DNA of 64,000 nt from Belliella alkalica (GCF_022549785.1 NZ_JAKZGO010000011.1:1-64000), one strand, 5' to 3'. Shown: positions 39,301 to 50,953, counted from the first letter of the stretch. Notes: generated from the letters alone by a model not told the origin. A program made the numbers and translations.

Positions 39301-39966
39301 CTTTCTGGAATCATTAGATCCAAATTCAATATTGAATTGTTGGTTTTCGGTGATATTGACAATATTGCCTGTGCAGTTTTCGGGATGTAAATAAAAAACT
39401 GATTCGGGATCAGCACCCAAATCCCCTGACCTATTGAACTTTTTGCCTGAGACACCACCCATAAAAACCAAGAGTTCTACGCCTTCTGGAACCATTGAAA
39501 ATTCAATTTTGAGGACTGCCCCTTCAATTTCCCTCAATGGTATCATTTCCATAAATAGCTTTCCTCCTTCCAACATCGGATCCTGAATGGTATATAGCAT
39601 TTTGCCAGGCCTGTATCTTGCTTCAATGTCCGAAGCATGGATTAGCCATTTTTCTCCTGCATCACTGAGCAAAGCAAAACTGAGATTTCCTCCCATACCG
39701 GGCAAATAAAAAGCAAATTCCGGCAAATCCCCAGCTTCCACTCGGTAGTCAGATGGGTAGCCATAGAGTGCACGGTTAAATCTTTTGTCCCCATTCTCAA
39801 TCACAAAGTCTTTTTGATCGGGAAGGTATCTGATATTTCTTTTTTGGGATTGTTGGGCATGAAGTGATCCTTTGTCAACAATAAGCAAGACAAGAGAAAT
39901 CATGATAAGAATCTGAAGCCTTGATTTTATGAAACAATAGTTTGAATCAGTGCTTTTGGATAGCAT
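36316..39966 (-). CDS. DUF4450-like six-hairpin glycosidase candidate, about 1216 aa
   Basis: This is a very large secreted protein. Frames open from 40035, but the Met at 39966 gives a sensible signal peptide (basic region, MISLVLLIV, cleavage near LHAQ). The N-terminal beta domain (YLPDQKDFVIENG...RALYGYP) is followed by an alpha/alpha toroid of about residues 350-770 with RGAYVADGLGWHDRARRHF, SHASAYNYYAFQNVARLG, TTNWMPYTWSVNNVALAE and LDAMRGELYRDFADPIGMASR, and then several C-terminal beta-sandwiches. This matches my memory of DUF4450 proteins, found in polysaccharide loci and related to GH78/GH95-like toroids. Activity is unknown. It starts the minus-strand enzyme run and a TACAGGA-type motif lies about 120 nt upstream. 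Confidence 0.6.
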   Translation of the reverse strand: MLSKSTDSNYCFIKSRLQILIMISLVLLIVDKGSLHAQQSQKRNIRYLPDQKDFVIENGDKRFNRALYGYPSDYRVEAGDLPEFAFYLPGMGGNLSFALLSDAGEKWLIHASDIEARYRPGKMLYTIQDPMLEGGKLFMEMIPLREIEGAVLKIEFSMVPEGVELLVFMGGVSGKKFNRSGDLGADPESVFYLHPENCTGNIVNITENQQFNIEFGSNDSRKSILGTFSEGVALKAIEAGTLQSPTEMWESQPINYPLLAGKVSDTSAPIYLGIYQPGFTEIDPASLPRYFLNAEVQRQTLTDRIKVNTPDHFINTLDGALAVAGNAIFDEKVSAFVHGAVAWRMPLPGWRGAYVADGLGWHDRARRHFDGYLESQYLEPGGSRNDPDPEKNLGRQIEKAGYSIYNSGYLSRRPGPPSPPHHYDMNQVFFDQLIRHFDCTGDLEYLEKVWPNIVRHLNWEKRNFDPDGDGLYNAFASIWASDALQYNGGGVSHASAYNYYAFQNVARLGSLIGKETDLFQEEADKIKQAMEKELWQSNKGVYAEYKDLLGGKRLHPQAGVWSVYHVIDSDVPDPFQSYLMTQYVDQEIPFIPIGFQENDVDYQVVSTTNWMPYTWSVNNVALAETLHTALAFWQANNNEDAFLLWKSALLESMYMGGSPGNFQQLSTLDAMRGELYRDFADPIGMASRTLIEGLFGINPDLTNSEIRVKPRFPFDWEYASLEIPDFTFDFKKNGNIDDYTFSSSFPKNVNVKLTVQAKSELLKAVDASGKALKFNPVDGAVGFPKYEIEIPLEKESAISLTWSEEMISTEKIEIRAVSRKSISHKIEGVDLLEVKDPQQILSTISIEGNSIEANVIETEGDYTFFLKLKKGKLEWWHPISIEILSPLTVHVPEIQQKDRIHFGLESNIGDLQSVTLKVNGKQQETFAIEEGFELIFDLGLEENYLYPGTNQIEIYTEHDLLYKGEIINWDIEVQSQVEQVSISTHFNDVVTQVFENEYLSPRSPYPTLQIPKQGLGDWASFGAYMKIDDQGVRELARQNDGVIHMPFGLDFSFNPEEKNNIAFTSFWDNYPDSISMPISGKASHAYFMMAGTTNHMQSHIDNGYLEVVYDDGSVEKLSIRNPENWWPIEQDYYLDGLAFDTNRPRPYRVHLATGKISNQPHNNYTNIGHFTKYAIEGGAATVLDLPLDATKELKEIRLKTVSVDVVIGLMAVTLVK

Positions 39967-40084
39967 GACCTTTGTGTAAAATTCAAAAGTGATTTTACAT
40001 AAAATGGAGAATATGGAAAGCAGGATAAAAATCATAGTGGTTAGTCAGGGCATCAATCGAATATAATTTCTAATTCAGCAAAAA

Positions 40085-40100
40085 CCTTCCTGTAGTATCT
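40085..40100 (-). promoter_or_regulatory. Putative RhaR-type operator before the DUF4450-like gene
   Basis: Minus-strand AGATACTACAGGAAGG, sharing AGATACTACAGGA with the site at 28028-28045. It lies between a terminator and the gene start. Confidence 0.5.
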
Positions 40101-40108
40101 TGTTATAC

Positions 40109-40142
40109 AATAAAAGCCACCCCTGTATTACAGGAGTGGCTT
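40109..40142 (-). terminator. Terminator after the SusD remnant
   Basis: Minus-strand AAGCCACTCCTGTA pairs with TACAGGGGTGGCTT (one mismatch), then TTTATTG. It would have ended the operon of the lost SusD. Confidence 0.85.
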
Positions 40143-40162
40143 GATACTTATTCCAATGAAAA

Positions 40163-40260
40163 TTAATATCCCGGATTTTGAGGAAATTCTGCATCATTTA
40201 GATCAAGGGCTGCTTGTGGTATAGGACGAAGGATTTTCAATCCTCCACCAATTCCTTTAA
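40163..40260 (-). pseudogene. Remnant: C-terminal 32 codons of a third SusD
   Basis: The minus strand reads KGIGGGLKILRPIPQ, then AALDLNDAEF, PQNPGY and TAA. This is the highly conserved SusD ending (PIP...N...QNPGY). No SusD body precedes it; a terminator stands immediately upstream. Neither intact SusD of the locus ends this way, so it derives from a different homologue. A deletion that removed most of a SusC/D pair is inferred. Confidence 0.85.
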
Positions 40261-40262
40261 CT

Positions 40263-40294
40263 AAAAAACCACGCCCCAATGTGGCGTGGTTTTC
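40263..40294 (-). terminator. Terminator after the GH105/GH88-like gene
   Basis: Minus-strand AAAACCACGCC and GGGCGTGGTTTTTT form a stem of about 10 bp with U-tract, 39 nt past the stop at 40333. Confidence 0.85.
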
Positions 40295-40332
40295 CAAACT
40301 AATTAACCCTATATATTAAAACATTTATCTCA

Positions 40333-41595
40333 TTATTTTTTCAAATATTCTTTCAACTTAATCACTTCCAACCCTGCATCTATCACCGAGCCAACACCAT
40401 GTTTCTCGTTTGCTCTAGCAGGTCGAGTGTAATAAAAAATAAGATCGTCACTGATTCCTGTTCCAACACAAATATCCTTCACTTGACCATCTTCTGTGAT
40501 CATGGTTTTTCGTAATCCTTCCCAACCTCTCAAAGCCACAGAAGCAAAGCGCTTGTCTATCCATCCTTCAGTGATGGCCTTGGCAAATCCCTGCACAAAC
40601 ATCGCCGAAGCTGAAGTTTCTTTATATGAATCATTTTTGTCCAACAACTGTCTCCAAAGGCCATCTTGATCCTGATATCTTGACAAACCAATCAACTGTT
40701 TTTCCAAGTTCTTAATAACCTTATCTTTTCCAGGATAACCATCTGGCAATCTTTCCAACAAATGTATTTGTGAAAGTACCAACCAGCCATTGCTTCTTCC
40801 CCAGTGGGCAACTCCATTTTGTTCTGTATCTGTATAATAGCAGTGGAAATACAAGCCATTATGTGGATTCCAAAGGTATTTATCAAAGTTCAATACTTGA
40901 TTGATAGCATCATCGAAGTATTTATTTTCTCCTGTATATACAGCCAACCTAGACAAAAATGGAACGCTCATATAAAGATCATCTGCCCATAAGGTCATTT
41001 CTTGTGGAAAAGTCCTTACCAATGTTTTGTCAAAAAGCCTGTCTTGTCCATAAGTCATTCTCTTTGCACCATTTTCAATGTATTCCTTATAAGTAGCGTT
41101 GTCGTCCTTTTTCATTACCTCCAACATACTTGCTGAAATAGCACCAAAATCATCAAGCTCCAGCATTGTCCAAAGCTGACCCAAGGGGTATTTATGATGC
41201 GGCCTGTCGTTTTTGAACCTACTTTGGAAAAACTTATAATTCTCAAAACCATGGGCTATATGGTTTTTTGCATAATCATAATATTTACCTTCTCCTGTAT
41301 GTGATGCCAAATGCATCATGGCAAGATTAATCACTCCATTGGTATAATGCCATTCACCATATTTGGATGCAAATGACACTTCTTTGTCTTTTGGGATGTC
41401 TTTGAAGGAATTGTAATTATTCCCTTGATCATCTTTAAAACCCAATTTATTTTCCGACAAAATAAAATCCGCGACTTTTTGAACAACCTCTAAATCAGAA
41501 TCTACTCCATTTTGCTGCGCAAAAACCTGAATTGTTGATAAAAAAATAATCAATGTTGCTGTAAATACAGGTTTTGAAAACATTTTGTGTTTCAT
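40333..41595 (-). CDS. GH105/GH88-like unsaturated uronyl hydrolase (second copy)
   Basis: This is a 420-residue secreted alpha/alpha-barrel protein with a signal peptide ending at IQVFAQ. Family segments are GEWHYTNGVINLAMMHLA, HKYPLGQLWTMLELDDFG, FPQEMTLWADDLYMSVPFLSRLA (catalytic Asp region), VAHWGRSNGWLVLSQIHLLE and YKETSASAMFVQGFAK. It removes unsaturated uronic acids from lyase products. It is only distantly similar to the GH105 at 31523, so the two probably act on different oligosaccharides. It forms its own unit, with a terminator behind and a TACAGGA motif 56-68 nt before the start. The divergent GH43 gene shares the upstream region. Confidence 0.88.
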   Translation of the reverse strand: MKHKMFSKPVFTATLIIFLSTIQVFAQQNGVDSDLEVVQKVADFILSENKLGFKDDQGNNYNSFKDIPKDKEVSFASKYGEWHYTNGVINLAMMHLASHTGEGKYYDYAKNHIAHGFENYKFFQSRFKNDRPHHKYPLGQLWTMLELDDFGAISASMLEVMKKDDNATYKEYIENGAKRMTYGQDRLFDKTLVRTFPQEMTLWADDLYMSVPFLSRLAVYTGENKYFDDAINQVLNFDKYLWNPHNGLYFHCYYTDTEQNGVAHWGRSNGWLVLSQIHLLERLPDGYPGKDKVIKNLEKQLIGLSRYQDQDGLWRQLLDKNDSYKETSASAMFVQGFAKAITEGWIDKRFASVALRGWEGLRKTMITEDGQVKDICVGTGISDDLIFYYTRPARANEKHGVGSVIDAGLEVIKLKEYLKK

Positions 41596-41650
41596 AATTA
41601 TGGGTTATTGTTTTTAATCTATCGAAAATTATGACTCTAATTTTTATTTC

Positions 41651-41663
41651 CTATCCTGTACTT
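41651..41663 (-). promoter_or_regulatory. Putative RhaR-type operator before GH105/GH88-like gene
   Basis: Minus-strand AAGTACAGGATAG, 56 nt before the start at 41595, in the divergent GH105/GH43 spacer. Confidence 0.55.
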
Positions 41664-41706
41664 ACCCGAATCCATCAAATTGAAAATTCAAATACTCAGG
41701 ACTTCA

Positions 41707-41721
41707 CTGTACTGTCCTGCT
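41707..41721 (+). promoter_or_regulatory. Putative RhaR-type operator before GH43
   Basis: Plus-strand CTGTACTGTCCTGCT, the reverse complement of AGCAGGACAGTACAG, 82 nt before the GH43 start. It resembles the doubled site at 56499-56516. Confidence 0.45.
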
Positions 41722-41802
41722 TTCAAAAATGACTAATACATTATTACTTGTGGAATAGAAAAGTTTGCATTAACCTTATGGATTCAAATCAATCCCAATC
41801 CT

Positions 41803-42750
41803 ATGAAGACCACTAAGCTTTTTGTAATACTATCATTTTTTGCATTTCTAAATTTCAACTGCACAAATGATCAATCTGATGAAGTTTATGTCTTTTCTTA
41901 TTTCACAGGAAATGGGGAAGATGGGCTTCACCTTTCATACAGCCTAGATGGTCTGAACTGGGAGACATTGCAAGAAGGAAAGTCCTTTCTCACGCCAACT
42001 GCAGGAGATGATAAGCTAATGCGAGATCCCTGCATCATCAAAGGTGGAGATGGACTATACCATATGGTTTGGACTGTAAGCTGGAACGAAAAAGGACTCG
42101 GCTACGCGTCTTCCCCTGATTTGATCCACTGGAGCAAGCAAATGACAATTCCAGTCATGGCGCATGAAGCTGGTGCTCGAAACACTTGGGCACCAGAGAT
42201 ATTTTACAATGAAGAGGAAGCTTATTACATGATATTCTGGTCTACTACAATCGAGGGGAAATATTTGGAAACCCAATCGAAAGAAGAAAGTGGCTACAAT
42301 CATAGAAAGTACTATACCACTACCAAAGATTTTGTCGAGTTCACCCCCACAGAATTGCTTTACGAGCCTGGATTCAATGTCATAGATGGATCTATTATCA
42401 AGGAAAACGGTGAATACATCATGTTTGTCAAAGACGAAACCCGAGAGCCTGCGCAAAAGAATATTCGAATCACCAGAAGCAAATCTTTGACTGGAGGATA
42501 TGGTTCTGCTTCCGAGCCGATTACGGGAGATTATTGGGCTGAGGGGCCCACAGTAGCGAAAGTCGGAGATCAATGGATTGTGTATTTTGATAAATATACT
42601 GAAAAAAAGATGGGTGCAGTAGCTTCCAAAGACTTGGTGAACTGGACAGACATCTCAGATCAAGTCAATTTCCCAAAAGGCACCAGACACGGTACCGTTT
42701 TCAAGATTAGCATGGAGGAATTGGAAAAACTGAAGAAGGCGGTGTTGTAG
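41803..42750 (+). CDS. GH43-like five-bladed propeller glycosidase, lipoprotein-like
   Basis: This is a 315-residue protein with a signal ending near FLNFNC. It resembles arabinanases and arabinofuranosidases or galactosidases of GH43-type clans. The five-blade pattern is clear: LHLSYSLDGLNWE, LMRDPCIIKGGDGLYHMVWT (Asp in RDP), TWAPEIFYNEEEAYYMIFWS (blade 2), VIDGSIIKENGEYIMFVKDE, WAEGPTVAKVGDQWIVYFD (Glu of EGP) and GAVASKDLVNWTD. Arabinan or galactan side chains of RG-I are likely substrates (inference from context). It opens the plus-strand half of the locus. Confidence 0.85.
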   Translation: MKTTKLFVILSFFAFLNFNCTNDQSDEVYVFSYFTGNGEDGLHLSYSLDGLNWETLQEGKSFLTPTAGDDKLMRDPCIIKGGDGLYHMVWTVSWNEKGLGYASSPDLIHWSKQMTIPVMAHEAGARNTWAPEIFYNEEEAYYMIFWSTTIEGKYLETQSKEESGYNHRKYYTTTKDFVEFTPTELLYEPGFNVIDGSIIKENGEYIMFVKDETREPAQKNIRITRSKSLTGGYGSASEPITGDYWAEGPTVAKVGDQWIVYFDKYTEKKMGAVASKDLVNWTDISDQVNFPKGTRHGTVFKISMEELEKLKKAVL

Positions 42751-46212
<3,462 letters not shown>

Positions 46213-46305
46213 GTCTAGTTTGTAGGAGATGTGAGACGTGAGATTTGAGACGTGAGATTTGAGACACAAGGACAGAGACACCAGATTTGAACAAGAGGTA
46301 AGAAC

Positions 46306-46509
46306 CAAGAACATGCCCTGAAAAGCCTGTCGCATCCTTATCGGGAGGCTTAAGATCTAAGCATAGGGTCATGACCCGATGTCTAAAAAGAATTCAATTA
46401 TATGTTTGCCCTGAAAGGCCTGTCCCGAGGATATCGGGAGGCAATTGAATGGCTAGCGGAAATAAAGAAAAATCAATAAAAAAAGTATCAACTAATTTCA
46501 GCATTTGAC
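46306..46509 (+). repeat. Composite dispersed repeat, copy 3 (diverged)
   Basis: It aligns with copy 2: GTCTAAAAAG, then CCTGTCCCGAGGATATCGGG, GGCAATTGAATGGCTA, CGGAAATAAAG and a TCAATAAAAAAAGT end. An extra CCTGTCGCATCCTTATCGGG hairpin unit lies at about 46324-46346. Confidence 0.8.
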
Positions 46510-46651
46510 AGGCATCAAGGAATCGGTTATTGAGAGATTAGAAGTAAGATTAAAACAAGACATAACTGAGATCACTTAGAAGCAAAAAGAACCGCAAGAC
46601 AAAGTAGAAAGAAGCTATAAACAAGATAAAAAGAGTTCAAAATCCGAAAAA

Positions 46652-46740
46652 TGCCGTAGGCATGAGCGGCATACTAGCCCGGTAATTTATTGCCGGGTTC
46701 AAAGATTCGATGTGAGTAAAAACAGTGCCGTAGGTACGAA
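46652..46740 (+). repeat. GCCGTAGG-flanked hairpin element
   Basis: Two TGCCGTAGG direct repeats (46652 and 46726) flank CCCGGTAAT tt ATTGCCGGG, a 9-bp stem with one G-U pair at 46678-46697. From memory, similar GCCGTAGGTACGA elements are frequent in Cytophagales genomes. Confidence 0.55.
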
Positions 46741-46801
46741 CGATTTGGAATCTAGAGCTATTTGGCAAAGTTAACAACCCCAAAATTTTCAATTAAAACA
46801 C

Positions 46802-49609
46802 ATGAAATCACTTTCCATAGAATCGTTATTGCTGATGTTTTCCAGCATCATTTTGCTTTTTCAATTTTCATGCAATACCTCTGAAGAAAATGAAATCGTA
46901 GAATACGAAACTGCTATAGACCAATGGCCAGAAATCACCAAGGAAAGCAAGCCATGGACAAGATGGTGGTGGATGGGGAGTGCCGTTGACAAAGAAAACA
47001 TCGACTATCTTTTGGAAGAATATGAAAGGGTCGGGCTTGGAGGTGTGGAGATAGCACCTATATATGGAGCCAAAGGCTACGAGGACAGGTATTTGGATTT
47101 TTTGTCAGAGGAATGGATTGCAGTATTGAATCATACAGTCTCCAAAGCGAGCGAACTCAACATGGGCGTGGATATGACATTGGGGACAGGCTGGCCTTTT
47201 GGTGGTCCGCAAGTCAGGATGGAACATGCAGCTTCGAAAATGATCGTGCAGGAATATGATATCTCTGAAGGGCAAAGAGATCTGGAAATTGTCCAGCGGA
47301 AAAGAAATGAAAGAGAGCCTGATGCCATTTTGATCAATGTGATAGGAATATTCAAAAATGGAGAAAGAAAAGATCTACATGACTTGAGGTTTGGAAATGT
47401 AATCGAAAACCTTCCAGTAGGCCTCGAAAAAGTGCAAGCATTGTACTTTGCAAAAACAGAACAGAAAGTAAAGAGGGCAGCACCCGGTGGTGAGGGGTTT
47501 ACACTGGATCATTTCTTCAGAACTGCCGTCAACAATTACCTAGAGTCTTTTGACAAAGCCTTTGACAATGCATATCCCGACATCAGGTCATTCTACAATG
47601 ACAGCTTTGAAGTCTATGGAGCGGATTTCACTGCTGATTTTTTGGTGGAATTTGAAGAGCGAAGAGGTTATGATCTGAAAATGATGCTTTCTGAGCTCAC
47701 AGATAACACTGGTGATAAGAAATCCATCCGAGTCAAATCTGATTACAGGGAAACATTGCATGAGTTACTGCTGGAAAATTTCACGGAAAACTGGAGCGCT
47801 TGGGCAAAAGACAAAGGCAAAAAGACTAAAAACCAAGCTCATGGATCGCCCGGAAACTTGCTGGACATCTATGGAGCCGTGGACATTCCTGAATGTGAAA
47901 CTTTCGGGTCGAGTTATTTTCCTATACCAGGCTTGAGGAGAGACAGTGCCGATATCCGCAATGTGGATCCAGATCCTATCATGCTGAAATTTGCTTCTTC
48001 TGCTGCACATTTGACTGGAAAAAATCTAGTTTCCTGCGAGACATTTACTTGGCTAGGGGAGCATTTCAAATCATCATTTTCCCAAATGAAGCCCGAACTT
48101 GATCAGACTTTTTTGGCGGGGATCAACCATGTTTTCTATCATGGTGTGACCTACAGTCCCCAAGATGTACAATTCCCTGGTTGGCTTTTCTATGCTTCGC
48201 TTAACCTCACCCAACATAATAGCCTTTGGGAGCATTTTTCAGAATTCAACCAATACATTGCCAGAACGCAATCTGTCCTTCAATCAGGAGTGCCAGACAA
48301 TGAATTATTGGTCTATTGGCCAGTATATGATGTCTGGGCAAACCCAAAAGGGATGATGGAATTGATTTCTGTTCACCACATTGACCGATGGCTGCATCCT
48401 ACTGACTTTTATAAGCAATCCAAACAGCTGATGGATCTTGGGTACTCTGTAGATTTTATCTCTGATAAAATGATAGCAGGATCAGATATAAAAAATGGAG
48501 AAATCAAAACTCATGAAAATGCCAACACAGCAAAAGCCCTGATTATTCCAAAAGTCGAATTTATGCCTTTGGAGACTTTGGAAAACATTTTGACATTGGC
48601 AAAAAATGGTGCAAAGGTGATATTTCAAGAAAAGCCAAAAGACATCCCTGGTCTTCAAGATTTGGAGGAAAAACGAGAGAAATTTTCAACTCTTTGGAAT
48701 GAAACAGGATTGGACAAAAATACCGAAGTGGCTTGGGGAAAAGGAAAATTGATATTATCAAAAAACATTGCTTCTAGCTTGGAAAAAGAAGAAATCCACC
48801 GAGAAGGAATTAGTGAAACAGGTTTGAAATTTATCAAGAGAAAAATCGGAAGTGATAAATACTACTTCATCGTCAACCACAGTGCAAATACCATAAGTCA
48901 GAAAGTCAACTTCCTAACAGCATCGGAAAATGCTATCATCATGAATCCGCTGAATGGAAAAATGGGACTAGCAAAATCCCAAAGGGATGGGAAATACCTT
49001 GGTGTAGCACTTCACTTAGAGTCTGGAGAATCCCTAATCGTAAGAACTACAAACCAAAAATCCGAACAAATTGCGGGTTGGGGATACCATGCTGATCCTA
49101 TTTCAAATATAGAAATCAATTCCGATTGGAAGATCACTTTTGATCCAAATGGTGGACCAAACCTTCCCAAAGACCAAAAAATGGACAACTTAGAACCATG
49201 GACAAATCAAGGTGATAAGGATGCCGATTTCTATTCTGGACAAGGAACCTACAGTGGAAGCTTTGAATTTGAACTTGATCAATCCTTGAATTACACATTG
49301 AACTTCTCCAGCATCCATGAAAGTGCCAAAGTATGGATTAACGGAAAGTATGTCGGACAAGCTTGGAGCCTTCCATACAAATTAGATGTTTCCGAATTTT
49401 TGATCCAAGGAAAAAATGACATTAAGATAGAAGTAGCCAACTTGATGGCAAACCATATTAGGTACCTTGATATCAACAAAATTCCTTGGAGAAACTATCA
49501 TGAAATCAATTTTGTGAATATAGATTACAAGCCTTTTGACGCATCATCTTGGAATATAATGCCCTCAGGACTTGAAGGAAAGCTGGAAATCAGAGGATTT
49601 AATAAATAA
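46802..49609 (+). CDS. GH106 alpha-L-rhamnosidase, lipoprotein
   Basis: This is a 935-residue lipoprotein (lipobox near FQFSC). The GH106 opening SKPWTRWWWMGSAVDKENI and GGVEIAPIYGAKGYEDRYLDFLS leads into a TIM barrel with MGVDMTLGTGWPFGGP. Later come AHGSPGNLLDIYGAVDIPECETFG and NLVSCETFTWLGEHF, where conserved Glu residues of the family lie. The C-terminal half ends in a jelly roll with SAKVWINGKYVGQAWSLPY. GH106 enzymes remove alpha-L-rhamnose from RG-I oligosaccharides or decorated side chains, supplying the rhamnose genes downstream. Length is normal. A terminator overlaps its stop codon. Confidence 0.93.
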   Translation: MKSLSIESLLLMFSSIILLFQFSCNTSEENEIVEYETAIDQWPEITKESKPWTRWWWMGSAVDKENIDYLLEEYERVGLGGVEIAPIYGAKGYEDRYLDFLSEEWIAVLNHTVSKASELNMGVDMTLGTGWPFGGPQVRMEHAASKMIVQEYDISEGQRDLEIVQRKRNEREPDAILINVIGIFKNGERKDLHDLRFGNVIENLPVGLEKVQALYFAKTEQKVKRAAPGGEGFTLDHFFRTAVNNYLESFDKAFDNAYPDIRSFYNDSFEVYGADFTADFLVEFEERRGYDLKMMLSELTDNTGDKKSIRVKSDYRETLHELLLENFTENWSAWAKDKGKKTKNQAHGSPGNLLDIYGAVDIPECETFGSSYFPIPGLRRDSADIRNVDPDPIMLKFASSAAHLTGKNLVSCETFTWLGEHFKSSFSQMKPELDQTFLAGINHVFYHGVTYSPQDVQFPGWLFYASLNLTQHNSLWEHFSEFNQYIARTQSVLQSGVPDNELLVYWPVYDVWANPKGMMELISVHHIDRWLHPTDFYKQSKQLMDLGYSVDFISDKMIAGSDIKNGEIKTHENANTAKALIIPKVEFMPLETLENILTLAKNGAKVIFQEKPKDIPGLQDLEEKREKFSTLWNETGLDKNTEVAWGKGKLILSKNIASSLEKEEIHREGISETGLKFIKRKIGSDKYYFIVNHSANTISQKVNFLTASENAIIMNPLNGKMGLAKSQRDGKYLGVALHLESGESLIVRTTNQKSEQIAGWGYHADPISNIEINSDWKITFDPNGGPNLPKDQKMDNLEPWTNQGDKDADFYSGQGTYSGSFEFELDQSLNYTLNFSSIHESAKVWINGKYVGQAWSLPYKLDVSEFLIQGKNDIKIEVANLMANHIRYLDINKIPWRNYHEINFVNIDYKPFDASSWNIMPSGLEGKLEIRGFNK

Positions 49610-49625
49610 ATCTTCTGATTTTTTC
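49587..49625 (+). terminator. Terminator overlapping the GH106 stop codon
   Basis: AAATCAGAGGATTT and AAATCTTCTGATTT pair at 13 of 14 positions, and TTTT follows. The TAA stop of GH106 lies in the loop, so translating ribosomes would mask the stem. Confidence 0.7.
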
Positions 49626-49633
49626 ACATATCC

Positions 49634-49655
49634 GATACAGGTAAGTGCAGGAAGG
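49634..49655 (+). promoter_or_regulatory. Putative RhaR-type double motif upstream of the regulator gene
   Basis: GATACAGGTAAGTGCAGGAA and GG: two imperfect copies (TACAGGT, TGCAGGA) 220-245 nt before the regulator start. Confidence 0.35.
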
Positions 49656-49825
49656 TTATAAAGAATAAATTTTTTGTATAAATGTAAAAAACACAATTAT
49701 AATAACAACGAGACCTACGCAAGTCTCAAAAAACAAAATATTATTTTTTTACAATCTTTTTTGTAAAATTTTATTGAGTTGTTTTCATAAAAAATAATTG
49801 TAATCCATCATAAAAACCTTTCATT

Positions 49826-49858
49826 GAGAAATTATTTCTCTTAAATTACAATCGATTG
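49826..49858 (+). promoter_or_regulatory. Palindromes ahead of the GntR regulator
   Basis: GAGAAATTATTTCTC (7-bp arms, 49826-49840) and CAATCGATTG (49849-49858) lie 20-52 nt before the ATG. AATTGTAAT (49796) and AATTACAAT (49844) form a wider inverted pair. They are candidates for autoregulation. Confidence 0.4.
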
Positions 49859-49877
49859 CACTAATAATAAACCCACG

Positions 49878-50927
49878 ATGATCGCATTTGATAACATAAT
49901 TAGAATCGAGAATGATTCGCGTATTCCCAAGTACCAACAGCTTGTACAATGTATAATTGAAAACATAGAAAGGGGTTACCTCACAATAGGTGAAAAAATC
50001 CCTTCAATCAACGAAGTCAGTGAACGCTTTTACCTTTCGAGAGATACTGTGGAGAAAGCCTACAACCAATTGAAAAAGCAAAAAATAATTTTATCTGTCA
50101 AAGGTAAAGGTTATTATGTGGCTCGAAATGTATCTCAATCACAAGTGAAAGTCTTATTTTTACTCAACAAGCTAAGTAATTACAAACTCCGAATCTATAA
50201 CTCATTTTTGGAAAGCCTAGGATCAACTACCAAGGTAGATCTCCACCTTTACCATTGTGATGCAAAAATCATGTTGAAGATCCTGGAAGAAAATATGGGT
50301 GCTTATGATTATTACGTGGTCATGCCCCACTTCAAGGATGACAAACTCCGTCACCAAAATGTAAATGACCAAGTCATAGAGGCTTTGCAAGCAATACCTT
50401 CCGAAAAGTTGGTAATCATGGATAACCTTATTCCCGAATTGGGAGAAAATGTAGCTTCTATCTATCAAGATTTCAAAGGAGACATATACAAAGCGCTGAA
50501 AGAAGGAATAGCAAGACTGAAAAAATATGAAAAGCTTGTCTTGGTGTATCCAGAAAAAGTCCATTATCCTTATCCTTCAGAAATCAAATGCGGATTCCAG
50601 AAATTCTGCATCAACCATAATTTTGATTTTGAGATTATTCCGACTATTTATCCAGAAATGGAATTGGAGACGAATGACGCCTATATTACGATTGAAGAAA
50701 ATGACCTTGTCTGCCTGATCAAACAAATCAGAGATCAAAAATTCCAAATGGGAGAAGATATCGGTGTGATTTCATACAATGACACCCCACTCAAAGAACT
50801 TCTTGGAATCACTGTGATGTCCACCAATTTTAAAGTGATGGGAGAAACAGCCGCCTACATGATCAAAAAGCATAAGCATGAAGTCGTAAAAAATGTGTTT
50901 AACTTCATAGACAGAGGCTCAATTTGA
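49878..50927 (+). CDS. GntR-family regulator with sugar-binding C-terminal domain (RhaR candidate)
   Basis: This is a 349-residue cytoplasmic regulator. A GntR winged helix spans about residues 10-78 (RIPKYQQLVQCIIENIERGYL, where the PKYQQL start is typical, GEKIPSINEVSERFYLSRDTVEKAY, and the GKGYYV wing). The remainder resembles LacI/periplasmic-binding effector domains (KVLFLLNKLSNYK, YDYYVVMPH, LVIMDNLIP, DIGVISYNDTPLKELLGITVMSTNF). Such hybrid GntR proteins control sugar operons in Bacteroidota. Placed in the centre of the locus before the rhamnose genes, it most likely senses rhamnose or a derivative. The recurrent TACAGGA-type motif is the obvious target candidate. Confidence 0.85.
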   Translation: MIAFDNIIRIENDSRIPKYQQLVQCIIENIERGYLTIGEKIPSINEVSERFYLSRDTVEKAYNQLKKQKIILSVKGKGYYVARNVSQSQVKVLFLLNKLSNYKLRIYNSFLESLGSTTKVDLHLYHCDAKIMLKILEENMGAYDYYVVMPHFKDDKLRHQNVNDQVIEALQAIPSEKLVIMDNLIPELGENVASIYQDFKGDIYKALKEGIARLKKYEKLVLVYPEKVHYPYPSEIKCGFQKFCINHNFDFEIIPTIYPEMELETNDAYITIEENDLVCLIKQIRDQKFQMGEDIGVISYNDTPLKELLGITVMSTNFKVMGETAAYMIKKHKHEVVKNVFNFIDRGSI

Positions 50928-50940
50928 TTTCCCACAGCAA

Positions 50941-50953
50941 AGTACAGGACAGT
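50941..50953 (+). promoter_or_regulatory. Putative RhaR-type operator before the permease
   Basis: AGTACAGGACAGT, 51 nt before the permease start and 14 nt after the regulator stop. Confidence 0.55.

Larger units (their letters stand above)
46213..46801. other. 589-nt intergenic region: satellite, composite repeat and GCCGTAGG hairpin element
   Basis: Satellite GAGACGTGAGATTT units lie at 46230-46268, then the composite repeat at 46306-46509, then about 140 nt of plain AT-rich DNA. A hairpin element at 46652-46740 follows, and about 60 nt precede GH106. No gene is supported. No TACAGGA-type motif was seen before GH106. Confidence 0.65.
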
